Source of the DNA: Prorocentrum cordatum
Lineage: Eukaryota; Sar; Dinophyceae; Prorocentrales; Prorocentraceae
DNA: 64,000 nt
Assembly: GCA_963575745.1 (NCBI GenBank)
Contig: CAUYUJ010020600.1
Location: forward strand, 10,001-74,000
Direction of reading: 5' to 3'
In this document: piece after piece, positions 11,561-21,534 of the stretch
Layout of the letters: each line of letters begins with the position of its first letter
Numbering within the stretch: position 1 is the first letter of the stretch
The notes under the pieces: model-generated
What the model was told of the DNA's origin: nothing
Seen by the model: the letters and a program-made list of their open reading frames with translations, nothing else
Database searches by the model: none
Position numbers and translations under genes: made by a program

Positions 11561-11784
11561 AGCACGGAGGACGGAGGAGTGGGGGAACCTCACGCTGGCG
11601 GCGCGGGCTGGGGCCCTCGGGCGCTCAGCCTGGCGGAGGCGCGCTCACGCGCGGGCCTTGGCGCTCCGGGCGTGGCCCGCGCCCTGAGGACACCGCAGGC
11701 GTGCGCACCGACCACGGCGTCGGTCCACCCCGCCAGCCGCCCTTCCACCAGCCTCGGGCCAGCCGAGAGGGTAGGATAAGTGAG

Positions 11785-11935
11785 GGGGGCGTCACGAAAT
11801 CTGCTGCATGCCGCCGGTTTCCGCCCCGCCGCCAGGCCCACTCCTCGATACATGGGCGCCTCCCAGCTCCATGAGGCGCTAGAAAGACCAGCTACGTGAG
11901 CTGATCCTCTACCCTGCCCTTTGCTGTCCTACCCT
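11785..11935 (+). repeat. 135-bp dispersed repeat, copy 1
   Basis: Shares ACGAAATCTGCTGC, CGCCGCCAGGCCCA, CCTCGATACATGGGCGCC and AGCTACGTGAGCTGAT with 17690-17825 in the same order and orientation. Type unknown; the GC-rich, non-coding character suggests a short mobile element. Confidence 0.75.
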
Positions 11936-11989
11936 ATCGTCCGCCCCGACAGCTGGGCGCCAGCGCCGCCCTTGCTCCCCGAGGGCCTT

Positions 11990-12125
11990 CCATTACTCGC
12001 AGAGTGCCTACCCGCAAACGGCCGAGCAAAGAGCAAAGGTGCACTGGGTCGTCGACCCCCCGCGGCGTATCCAGGCCATTTGCGAGCAGCTGCTTTGCGA
12101 GTAGAGTGGAAAGCGCTGGTCCACT
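11990..12125 (+). repeat. CTCGCA-ended repeat, copy 1
   Basis: CTCGCAGAGTGCCTACCCGCAAACG at the left answers GCGAGCAGCT and GCGAGTAG at the right as imperfect inverted ends. A second copy lies at 56815-56945. Probably a MITE-like element of about 130 bp. Confidence 0.65.
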
Positions 12126-12224
12126 TGCACCAGCTGAGCCTCAGAGCCGCCGCGCGCGCAGCAGGCTTGCCCCTGCTCATTAGACTGCGCAGCGCGGGCG
12201 GCGCGGTTCGAAGAAGAAAAAACG

Positions 12225-12340
12225 CCATACGCATAAACGTTTGGCGCTCTGCGCGGATTTCTTGTATCTGCGCGGTCCCAGCGCAGATCCAAGAAATCTG
12301 CGCGGAGCGCCAAAAGTCTATGGTTGTGACGTTTATGTCC
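12225..12340. repeat. GGCGCTCCGCG foldback family, copy 1
   Basis: Inverted ends of about 37 bp: TTGGCGCTCTGCGCGGATTT at 12240 and its complement ending GCGGAGCGCCAA at 12303-12313, separated by only a few bases. Longer members at 38697, 56065, 56996 and 61589 carry a GC-rich core. This copy has lost the core. Confidence 0.8.
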
Positions 12341-12605
12341 GGTGGTCGTGCCACAGGGCATGCCTGACCTTGGGACCACTAGGCCTCGCAGCGCCAGACC
12401 GGTGACCTTCGGAGCCGGCGTCGCCAGCCGCCGAGCACGTTGCGGCCAAGCAGCAGTCGCCCACCGAGGCGATGCTATCCAGAGGCGTCGTGCGCCGGCT
12501 GCCCGCGACCGTGTGCAGACGGCAGATGCGTCACAGCGGGCCGTGACACGCGGCAGGCACGGCCGCGCGCCACGATGGCGCGGCCAACGCGGCTACGGAG
12601 GCAGA

Positions 12606-12780
12606 CCCAGACCCCCGACGTCATGATTTTTTCATGACGTCGACCCCATGAGGTCCTGACCCCTTCCCCGGGACCGGTTTCGTTTTGTCGACTGTCCCGA
12701 GGCCCGGCGAGGGCCTCCAGAGGCAGCAAATGGCGAGAAACCTCCGGCCGTGATTTTTCCATCATTCGAGGGGCTTTGGG
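12606..12780 (-). mobile_element. CCCAGAC MITE, minus orientation
   Basis: Typical member of the most abundant short element in the window. It has CCCAGAC at one end and a CTTTGGG remnant at the other, a palindromic end GACGTCATGA/TCATGACGTC around a T run, then GGGACCGGTTT, CGAGGCCCGGCGAGGGCC, GCGAGAAACCTCC and GTGATTTTT. It is non-coding, about 175 bp, and must be moved by enzymes encoded elsewhere. Confidence 0.8.
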
Positions 12781-12950
12781 AAGGCCGAAAAGGGGCAGCG
12801 GCACCCCGAAGGCCGCCGCGCCTGGTCGGCGACGGCGCCCCCCTCGCCGCGCCAGCTTCGCCGTGCCATGGGGCACTCTTCGCACTCGGGAGAAAGAGGC
12901 TCTGACGCCTGACAGGTGAAGTGACGTTGATGGGCGCATTTTCCACCACT
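12781..12950. other. GC-rich block after MITE, unassigned
   Basis: A GC-balanced, non-repetitive block of about 150 bp lying between a MITE and a GGA tract. Exons elsewhere in the window sit in the same kind of setting, but no domain is recognisable here. Confidence 0.3.
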
Positions 12951-12954
12951 ACCA

Positions 12955-13245
12955 TGGGTAGGAGAGGGAGGAGGAGGAGGAGGAGGAGGAGGAGGAGGAG
13001 GAGTTGGAGTTGGAGTTGGAGTAGGAGGAGGAGGAGGAGGAGGAGGAGGAGGAGGAGGGGGAGGAGGAGGAGGAGGAGGAGGAGGAGGAGGAGGAGGAGG
13101 AGGAGGAGGAGGAGGAGGAGGAGAGGAGGAGGAGGGGGAGGAGGGGGAAGGACGAGGAATGCGGAGGAGGAGGAGGAGGAGGAGGAGGAGGAGGAGGAGG
13201 GGGAGGAGGGGGAGGAGGATGGATGGATGGATGGATGGATGGACT
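12955..13245. repeat. GGA tract ending in GGAT repeats
   Basis: Long GGA array with short GGAGTT interruptions, then seven GGAT units at about 13217-13243. Low-complexity frames only. Confidence 0.92.
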
Positions 13246-13696
13246 CGGCATTGCGCTGTGAGTCTGAAGACACTCACCCCTCGAGCTCACGCAAAGAGAG
13301 ATCGCTCGGGGACACCTCTGAGCAGTCGTGCGATCTCCTCGGACCGAACGAGGTCAGGCGTGTGGGCGCGCCGTGCAGCTGTGATCACCTTTGATCAGAG
13401 CCGAGCAGGACAGGAAACAGGAAGACGCCCGCGGGCGGGGGGTGATACCCCTCTGGCCCCTGCGGGCCGAGCTCGACGGCGCGGAGAGCACCGAGCAGGC
13501 TCCCTGGACACCCAGAGTCCCCGAGAAGGACAAAAAAAAACCAGGCCGAAGAAAAGAGCCGACGGCGCGCCCTAGAGACCAGGGGCGGCGAGAGCGACTA
13601 GAGGGGCCTGGTGCTACAGCGAAGCTACTGGAGGGACTCACGTCGTCACGTAGTGTGCTGGTCGCCCATCTCTTTCCGTAGGATCCGCCACCCATG
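13246..13696. other. No recognised gene
   Basis: Unique-looking GC-rich sequence between a GGA tract and the end of the minus-strand LINE fragment. It contains an A run at 13533-13541. No motif identified. Confidence 0.4.
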
Positions 13697-15290
13697 TCAG
13701 CCCTTCTGGCCGTAGTGGATTTGGCGGTTCTTGTCTAGCAGTTTCTGGGCCATCGATTCCAGGTGGCCCAGAGGGGCCGTCCCCATCTTCTGGCGGCCGC
13801 CCAGAACGTCGAGGCATGTCTCCCGAGGGCCGTCTGGGTTGACGCTCTTCAGTGTGATCTGGTCCGCGTTAGCGAACTGCATCCTGGTGTACTGGTCGTA
13901 GTGGCGCGTGCGCAGCCTGAGGTGGAGCAGAGCTCCGAGCCCGTCCCCATGCAAACGAACTGCTGGTAGAAGGTACGCGGGAGCACGTGCCCCTGCGGGG
14001 CCTCCTGCTCCACGGAGGCCGACGGGTACTTGAACTCGGCGTGAGCGATGTACAAATGTGGTGAGTTGGGGCTTCGCCTCGGGGACCTGCTCCGCCTCTG
14101 CGTACATCTTGCCCGCTTCCCGAGCTGCGACGATCGAAGTAGCCGTGGGCGGGGTCACGATGCTGATCCATTCCGAGGCCGCGAGGTCCCTGAGCTGCTG
14201 GGCGTGCTGGCGCGCCATCTTGGGGAGGAACGTGACCGCCTGCTGCAGGTCGCGCGACTTCAGGGCGCCCTCCAGACGAAGCATGATCGTGTCGTAGTCC
14301 CAGGTGTGCAGCGCGTGGGCCTCGAAGATGTCGCCCGCGTAGACAGAGCGGTGGTCTCGATCGTACAATGTGTTGAGGCGGCGTCCTGCTCCCATGGGGG
14401 GCCTTGCACTTGCACGGGGCGTGGAGGAAGTCGATCCTGCGTGACCGTCCGTGCGCCCCGATGAAGGTGTCCCCGCTGACAAAGAAGGTGTCGTGGTCCG
14501 AGAGGAACCGTTGCCAAAGACGTCCAGAAAGGCCCTCCAGCTCCAGGAAGGGGCCCACGGCGCTGTCGACCTCGCTCCACAAGTCGGGCTCGAGCAGGGA
14601 CGGGGGGCCGAGAAACGTCTCGTCCACGGAGTCGCCGAGCTGAGGTCTGCCCCGCTGAAGGGCGCGCGTCGACTGCCCACAGACTCCAGCGTGGTGCGTG
14701 CCCACGAGATCATAGCGTGGGTCACCTGGCGGTATGAGTTGCGGCTGGAGCAGGATTCGGATGGCACAGAAAGGTGCCGAACCATGAGGAGCACGTCCGA
14801 GGAGCGGCACTGTCGCGCCGCAGCAGCCCGAGAGCGCCGCGGGCGGAGGGTAGATCCGACGTAGGTGTGCCTGCGGAAACCGCTGGTGTAGGAAGATGCT
14901 CCCCCCGCAACTCTTGTTGGTCCAGCCGAAGGAGAGCTCCCAGTGGTAGTCGTGCTGAAAGAGGCTGTGGCGGCCGACCAGTGTCGGGCGGCGGCTCGTC
15001 CCAGGGAAGAGGATCACGCCCATGTAGTGCTCGCAGGTGATCTCCTGCGCGCGGGTGCTGCCCGTCAGGTAGAGAGGGTTGTACACGTAGAGCCTGGTGT
15101 GCTGAGCAGGTTGAGGCTCTCGCTCCTGAGTGCGTCCAGGGGCGCGGCAAGCGCCTGTCGACATGTAGGCGGCCGCCCGCGGCGAGAAGCCGACGGCCGC
15201 GAGCAAGAGGAGTGCCTCCATCATGGGCCTCTTGGGCCCCGCGGGCGCGTGGGCATCGCGCGCTGCTCCCCTGGCGGGCGATGAAACAGG
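13697..15290 (-). pseudogene. LINE-D fragment, endonuclease part of ORF2
   Basis: Read on the minus strand, the frame holds HWELSFGWTNKSCGGSIFL, YPPPAAL, then SGDTFIGAHGRSRRIDF. This matches the endonuclease (EEP-like) region of dinoflagellate LINE polyproteins, where the GWTNKS and RIDF words are typical. A helical linker follows (LEGALKSRDLQQAVTFLP and on). At least two frame changes (about 14390 and 14050) break it, and no reverse transcriptase follows, so it is a truncated relic. No SL relic is seen at its 5-prime side, which abuts a GGA tract. Confidence 0.6.
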
Positions 15291-15341
15291 GTGGGAGGGC
15301 CGCGTGTCCCTCGACCTTCAGCCGTGGCGGCGGCTGGGGGA

Positions 15342-15396
15342 GGAGGAGGAGGAGGAGGAGGAGGCGGAGGAGGAGGAGGAGGAGGAGGAGGAGGAG
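15342..15396. repeat. GGA tract
   Basis: Short GGA array upstream (in minus-strand sense) of the LINE-D fragment. Confidence 0.9.
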
Positions 15397-15436
15397 CACC
15401 TCATCCTCCCTTCTCCCCCGTCCTACATGTGGTAGT

Positions 15437-15620
15437 CCCAGAGATCCGATGTCGTGTGTTTTTCAATGCGGGGTCCCTGGAAGGGTCGACCCATTCCCCA
15501 GGACTGGCTTTTCATCCTGAGTCGTTGTTTAACAATCCCGGGGCCCGGTGAGGGCCCCCAGAGGCCGAAAATTGCGAAACACCTCCGTCTTGATTGTTTC
15601 AATGCGTTGGATCTCTGTGG
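15437..15620 (-). mobile_element. CCCAGAC MITE, minus orientation
   Basis: CCCAGAGATCCGATGTC at the start, CATTCCCCAGGAC, CGGTGAGGGCC and GCGAAACACCTCC inside, TCTCTGTGG at the end. Diverged member of the family. Confidence 0.75.
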
Positions 15621-15863
15621 CGGAGAAGGAAAACTTGCCCATCAAACGTTGCGCCTGACCTTGGGACCCGTTGGGCCTCGCGCGCGGCACCGCGGCAGGG
15701 CCCTTCTGCGCCCCCCTCCCGCAGCGGGTGCTCCCCGGGGCCCCCTGGGCGGGCGAGGAGGGCAGCTGGCCGAGGCGCTCGCGGGCGCGCCGGGCCCGGC
15801 GCGGCGCCGCATGGAGCGGTCGCTGGCGGCGGCTCAGAGTCGGGTACTGCTAGAAGTGGCCAA
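15621..15863 (+). other. Possible exon between two MITEs
   Basis: A 240-bp GC-rich block enclosed by a minus and a plus MITE. One frame (around 15750-15860) reads as an Ala/Arg/Leu-rich helix without stops (for example LAEALAGAPGPARRR). CAG precedes several possible starts. No homology recognised; it could equally be non-coding. Confidence 0.3.
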
Positions 15864-16049
15864 CCCAGTCCCCCTCGAGTCTTGAGAACATCACGACGGG
15901 AGGTGTCTCGCTATTGTCGACCTCTGGAGGCCCTCACTGGGCCTCTGGATCATCAAACAACAAGCCAGGATGAGAAACCGGTCCCGGGGAATGGGTCCAG
16001 ACCTCAGGGGCTCGACGTCATGAAAAATTCATGACGTCGGGGGTCTGGG
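15864..16049 (+). mobile_element. CCCAGAC MITE, plus orientation
   Basis: CCCAGTCCCC start, ATCACGACGGGAGGTGTC, GAGAAACCGGTCCCGG and TCGACGTCATGA inside, ending GGGTCTGGG. Near-complete copy. Confidence 0.85.
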
Positions 16050-16262
16050 AAGGGCGCGTTTGGCAAGCCCCGGCACGAGTCGATCGAGTGGGCGAAAGAG
16101 TGGCCGTTCGCCGAAGTGACTTTTGGTGCGGGCCCACCGGGGTCCCCCGATCGCAGAGTCCGATGCTATGGCAGTGGCTTGCGCGCTTGTGTTTGGCCCC
16201 CCCGCGGCTCCTCAAAAAGCCGAGCACTAAAGGTCACTCTTATCCAGGGTCACTCTTGCGTG

Positions 16263-16406
16263 TAGTCGGGCATGTCCCTCCACAAGAGGAATTTGCAAAA
16301 ATATTCCAAACATGGTCTAGGGGCGATGGTTCTGACTATGTTTGGATATGTTTTGACTCTTTTGGCGTTTCTTCCAAGATCCGCCTGTAGGAGGACATGC
16401 CCGACC
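16263..16406 (+). mobile_element. TCGGGCATGTCC introner-type element
   Basis: TAGTCGGGCATGTCCCTCC at the left is mirrored by GGAGGACATGCCCGACC at the right. The 144-bp body has ATATTCCAAA and GGGGCGATGGTTCT, resembling the intron element at 40758-40928. No recognised exons lie beside this copy, so whether it is spliced is unknown. Confidence 0.8.
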
Positions 16407-16444
16407 CAATGCCAGAAGTGGCCAAGGGCGCCTCTGGCAACCCC

Positions 16445-16648
16445 CCCAGATCCACCACGCAATGATTTTTCGTAACGTTGACCCCCAGAGCTCTGGGTCC
16501 AGACCTAGGTCTGGACCCCTTCCCCAGGACCGGCTTCTCATCCCGAGTCGTTTGGTGACGGTCCCGAGGCCCGGCGAAGGCCCCCCGAGGCCGAATTTCG
16601 CGAGAAGCCTCCCGTTGTGTTTTTGTCCAGGACTCGACGGGGTCTGGG
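16445..16648 (-). mobile_element. CCCAGAC MITE, minus orientation
   Basis: CCCAGATCC start, CAGGACCGGCTTCTCATCC, GAGGCCCGGCGAAGG and GCGAGAAGCCTCCCG inside, GGTCTGGG end. Contains a small duplication of the CCAGACCTAGGTCTGG palindrome. Confidence 0.82.
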
Positions 16649-16854
16649 CTGGCAGCCCCCGACGCAGGGCGGGGGGCCAGGCAGCTCCGCAGCAGGCCGC
16701 GGCGCGCCGCCGCGGCGGCGTGGCGCCCCCCCGCGCGGACCCCCATTTGGGGCGCTGCAGGCCAGCGGGGGGCGCTCGGCCAGCGGGGCGGCGCCCGAGG
16801 GTGATGTGGCTCCCGTCGTGCTCAAGGACCACCTCCCAGAACTAATTTCGAGTG

Positions 16855-16985
16855 GTGGTTTTCCACCACCACCACCACCACCATCAGTTGGAGGGGGAGG
16901 GGGTCCTCCTCCTCCGCCTCCTCCTCCTCCTCCTCCTCCTCTTCCTCCTCCTCCTTCCCCCTTCCCCCTTCAACTTATGGTGGTA
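16855..16985. repeat. CCA and TCC repeats
   Basis: Short CCA run (about 16863-16883) and a TCC/CTT tract (about 16897-16960). Confidence 0.9.
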
Positions 16986-17145
16986 GTGGAAAACAGGCCC
17001 ATCATCGAGCACCCAGAGAGGTATCGAAACAGTGTCCAGCGAGTGGCGCCCTCCAGGGCCCGACGCGCGAAAGCCCTCCAGTTTCGGCACTTTCTCTCTG
17101 GTGATCGGGGCTGAAGTGGGTTGAAACATCAGAACCCGAGGGGTA

Positions 17146-17358
17146 CCAGACCCCCTCGCGCTGGGAACAAAAATCACGACGGGAGGTTTCGTCGACAAAA
17201 ATCACGAGGGAAGGTTTTTCGCTACTTTCGGCCCCCGAGGGCCCCCGGCGGGCCTCGGGAGCTTCAAGAGACGGCTCGGGACGACGAGCCGGCTCCGTGG
17301 AAGGGGTCCAGACTTTTGGGGGTCGACGTGGCGAAAAAACACGCCGTCAGGGTCTGGG
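17146..17358 (+). mobile_element. CCCAGAC MITE, plus orientation, with duplicated 5-prime part
   Basis: The AAAATCACGACGGGAGGTTT word occurs twice near the start. Then come GGCCCCCGAGGGCC, GGAAGGGGTCCAGAC and GTCGACGTGGCG, ending GGGTCTGGG. Confidence 0.82.
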
Positions 17359-18100
17359 GAGCTAGCGGAGGCGCCATGCAGTCGAGACGCGCAGGGACGA
17401 CGACGACGACGACGACGACGAAGGGCAACCGACGACCGAGGACGCCGACATTGATAACTGGCAACGCCGACGCCGCCGACGACGACGACCGACGGCGCCG
17501 ATGCCAACGACCGACAGCGCTGCAGACTGCAGACGACGATCACCATCCTCGCTTTCGTCCTCCTCCCTCTTCTCCTTCTCATCCTCATCAATCTCCCTCG
17601 CTCGTCTCTCATCCCCCCCTACTCCCTTGCACCTCCTTCCCCTCTCTCTCCTCTCGGGCCGAACGAGATGAGGGATAGGGAAAGGGGACGGTACGAAATC
17701 TGCTGCGTGCAGTTGGTTTCGGCTCCGCCGCCAGGCCCATTCCTCGATACATGGGCGCCGCGCCGGGAGGCGGCGGGAAAATCAGCTACGTGAGCTGATT
17801 ATCTACCCTACCCTTGGCTACTCGGCACGAACGAAATGGGTACGGGAATAATGGGTACAATAACTATCCAACAGCAGTCCCTGTTCAGTTTGAACAGAAT
17901 TCGCTGTCCGCGCCGCCGCGGCCTGTGTCCACTTGAGACAGAAGGCCGCCTGCCCAACAGTGGCCGCTGATGGTTTGGGACAACATGTGTTGTTGGGCAT
18001 TGAGCCAATTGTTTCCGTACCCCATTCGGGCGTCCAAAGCTATCCCCCCCTTTCGTTCCCCCCGATCATCTCTCCTCCCCCCTCCTCCCTCGCACTTCAT
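17359..18100. repeat. ACG repeats and 135-bp repeat copy 2
   Basis: An ACG run lies at 17398-17420. The second copy of the 135-bp repeat (partner at 11785) lies at 17690-17825. An inverted pair involves CAACAGTGGCCGCTGATG and ACATGTGTTGTTGGGCA around 17955-18000. No gene recognised. Confidence 0.6.
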
Positions 18101-18103
18101 CTA

Positions 18104-18350
18104 GGAGGAGGAGGAGGAGGAGGAAGAGGAGGAGAAGGAGGAGGAGGAGGGAGGAGGAGGGAGGTGGAGGGAGGAGGAGGGAGGAGGAGGGAGGAGGAGG
18201 GAGGGGGAGGGCGGAGGAGGGCGGAGGAGGGAGGAGGAAGGAGGAGGAGGGACTCCCCCCCCTCCTCCCTCGCACCTCTTGCCCCGCTCCCTCCTCTCGC
18301 CCGTCCCGCTTCCTGCCTTGCGCCCGCCTCTCCCGCCTCCCGCCACCCGT
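18104..18350. repeat. GGAGGAGGGA tract
   Basis: Purine-rich GGA/GGGA repeats to about 18255, then a C/T-rich stretch that is roughly their complement, allowing a foldback. Confidence 0.85.
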
Positions 18351-18359
18351 GCTGCACTC

Positions 18360-18616
18360 CGATCGAGGCGCGGAGGTGATAAGGGCCACGTTGGGCGCTC
18401 GGGTGGGGCTCTGGTTTTCGGGCCGGCTCTCGGGTTAATTCGGGCCTGCCCCTCTACAGGGGGAAATGTCAAACATTGTGTTTTTGGTTTTAATACGGCT
18501 TGGGGGCGATTTTTCTATTTGAGGTTTTGACGCTTCTTTGCTCAAACAGTAATATGGGGACGATTGTTTATCATTTGTTGACTATGGGTTAACATGTTGT
18601 GTTAAAAGCTATACAC

Positions 18617-18672
<56 letters not shown>

Positions 18673-19455
18673 TACTAGCACGTGGGGACACTCCGTTCTC
18701 ACCAGTGCCAGGGTTTTCATAGGAGGCGGGCAATACCCCCACTTTGTGGGGGGGCCGGTTCAAGCTCTACCAAATTTCCAAACGACTCTTCGCCACCACC
18801 CACACCCAGCTTCCCGCCCTATGACGTTCGGACACTTCACTTCGTGGCATGCGGACGACCGTGGCTACTATTCAGGGCCCCGCGGCCGACGACGACGGCG
18901 TGCGCGCGCGAAGAAAAAACGAATGTGTCCCGCATGGTATTATTTGACAGGGATGATGGCCCTGGCAGGTGCGCAACCGTTGTCGCAGAAGTTCGAAAAA
19001 GTTGCTCGCAAAAGCCCGTTTGACAGAAATGTTTAAAAAGTGTTGGGTTTCCTACGAATCCGCAAGAGCGCGCGGGATGAGATTTTGACAATTTTTTGTT
19101 GAAAAACCATTGGTTTTTTGATGTTTTTATGTTAAAATCGCTGCGAACACTAAGGTTTTGGAAGGATTTCGTCTTGCGCGCGCGAATGTCCACTTTACCT
19201 TATTTTTTGCAAGGGATTCTTGAAATTTGATTATATTAGAACAAGAAATGTTTTTTCTATTGTTTTTTGCAAGGGAAAGCGGATTACAACAAAACAACCG
19301 GATCCTGTACACACCCTCTTTTCTGAGGCTTCCTCACGAAAATGATGAAAATGTAGTTGCGGCCTAGGCGGCGCAGGGGGGGCGCGCACCAGGGGGCCCA
19401 ACAATAATTATTCTTTAGAATAAATAATGTTCAACAAACACAAAAACAATTAGCC
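18360..19455. other. AT-richer unassigned segment with an AAC tract
   Basis: Less GC-rich than its surroundings. An AAC array lies at 18618-18671. TTTTTTGCAAGGG occurs twice (about 19204 and 19262). There are no frames of note. Confidence 0.6.
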
Positions 19456-19465
19456 TGACGAAAGA

Positions 19466-21080
19466 CCCAACCATACGTAGTTGTGAATACCGCAATTGTG
19501 GATATATTCTTCGGTGGCGCCCCCGGGCCACGAAACGAGTGAGGGGTGTGCCGAAATGGGGGGGTGGAACCGCATGCGAGCGCAGCCACTGGGGCGCTCG
19601 GTGGAGCTCCCTATGGAGCCACGAAACGTGTGAGGGGTGTGCCAGAATGGGGGGTGGAACCGCATGCGGGCGCAGCCACTGGGGCCTTCGGTGGAGCTCC
19701 CTATGGGGCCACGAAACGTGTGAGGGGTATGCCAGAATGGGGGGTGGAACCGCATGCGGGCGCAGCCACTGGGCCTTCGGTGGAGCTCCCTATGGGGCCA
19801 CCGCCCTATGGGGCCACGAAACGTGCTGGGTGGGGCCTTCGGTGGAGCTCCCTATGGGGCCACGAAACGTGGAGGGGTGTGCCAGAATGGGGGGTGGACC
19901 GCATGCGGGCGCAGCCACTGGGGCCTTCGGTGGAGCTCCCTATGGGGCCACGAAACGTGTGAGGGGTGTGCCAGAATGGGGGGTGGAACCGCATGCGGGC
20001 GCAGCCACTGGGGCCTTCGGTGGAGCTCCCTATGGGGCCACGAAGTGTGCGAGGGGTGTGCCAGAATGGGGGGTGGAACCGCATGCGGGCGCAGCCACTG
20101 GGGCCTTCGGTGGAGCTCCCTATGGGGCCACGAAACGTGTGAGGGGTGTGCCAGAATGGGGGGTGGAACCGCATGCGGCGCAGCCACTGGGGCCTTCGGT
20201 GGAGCTCCCTATGGGGCCACGAAACGTGTGAGGGGTGTGCCAGAATGGGGGGTGGAACCGCATGCGGGCGCAGCCACTGGGGCCTTCGGTGGAGCTCCCT
20301 ATGGGGCCACGAAACGTGTGAGGGGTGTGCCAGAATGGGGGGTGGAACCGCATGCGGGCGCAGCCACTGGGGCCTTCGGTGGAGCTCCCTATGGGGCCAC
20401 GAAACGTGTGAGGGGTGTGCCAGAATGGGGGGTGGAACCGCATGCGGGCGCAGCCACTGGGGCCTTCGGTGGAGCTCCCTATGGGGCCACGAAACGTGTG
20501 AGGGGTGTGCCAGAATGGGGGGTGGAACCGCATGCGGGCGCAGCCACTGGGGCCTTCGGTGGAGCTCCCTATGGGGCCACGAAACGTGTGAGGGGTGTGC
20601 CAGAATGGGGGGTGGAACCGCATGCGGGCGCAGCCACTGGGGCCTTCGGTGGAGCTCCCTATGGGGCCACGAAACGTGTGAGGGGTGTGCCAGAATGGGG
20701 GGTGGAACCGCATGCGGGCGCAGCCACTGGGGCCTTCGGTGGAGCTCCCTATGGGGCCACGAAACGTGTGAGGGGTGTGCCAGAATGGGGGGTGGAACCG
20801 CATGCGGGCGCAGCCACTGGGGCCTTCGGTGGAGCTCCCTATGGGGCCACGAAACGTGTGAGGGGTGTGCCAGAATGGGGGGTGGAACCGCATGCGGGCG
20901 CAGCCACTGGGGCCTTCGGTGGAGCTCCCTATGGGGCCACGAAACGTGTGAGGGGTGTGCCAGAATGGGTGTGGGAGGGGGAGGAGGGGGGAGGAAGGGG
21001 AGGAGGAGGAAGGAGGAAGGAGGAAGGAACGCGAGGACCGTCTCTTCAAAACGAGGACCCAACAACACAGGTTGGTTGGG
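19466..21080 (+). mobile_element. CCCAACCA element carrying a 90-bp minisatellite, copy 1
   Basis: Left end CCCAACCATACGTAG with TTGTGAATACC. Right end CGTCTCTTCAAAACGAGG, then GGTTGGTTGGG, the inverse of the left end. Between them lies a 90-bp tandem array (19520-20967) whose units begin GAAACGTGTGAGGGG and end ATGGGGCCAC, followed by a GGA-rich spacer. From 20221 to 20940 eight successive units are identical. 90 is a multiple of three and the unit lacks stops, so long frames on both strands are by-products. Confidence 0.82.
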
Positions 21081-21082
<2 letters not shown>

Positions 21083-21142
<60 letters not shown>

Positions 21143-21239
21143 AAGGAAACAACAGCAACAACAAAAACAACAGCAATAACAAACAACAGCAACAACAACA
21201 ACGAGAACAACTGCAGTAACAACAAACCACAACAACAAG

Positions 21240-21287
<48 letters not shown>

Positions 21288-21290
21288 CAG
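21083..21290. repeat. AAC tracts
   Basis: Two pure AAC arrays (21083-21141 and 21236-21287) joined by imperfect AAC/AGC repeats. They directly abut the CCCAACCA element. Confidence 0.95.
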
Positions 21291-21534
21291 TTTAAGACTG
21301 TTCGCCCTTATTTGCTCGAGTGCCCAATAACGCGTATCTCCCAAACCCTCGATACCCGCCCTCTTCGTCTTCGATCGAAACCCTTTTGGGGGGTATACCT
21401 TTCTTCCCTGCAGGCCGGGCCCCGGCAAGCGGCGGGCCGGCCGCGGACCCTCGGCCTGGCCAGCGGCAGCGCTGATCGGCGGGGCGGCCGCGGACCGTCG
21501 ACCCGACCCCAAGAGGGACGGACAGGGGACCGAC

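Noticed and set aside
10576-11565. Minus-strand frame of 329 codons
   Set aside because: Poly-Pro and poly-Ser from the GGA tract, overlapping the LINE-A RNase H end on the other strand.
19520-20967. CRISPR array
   Set aside because: The 90-bp units are directly tandem with no unique spacers, and the DNA is eukaryotic.
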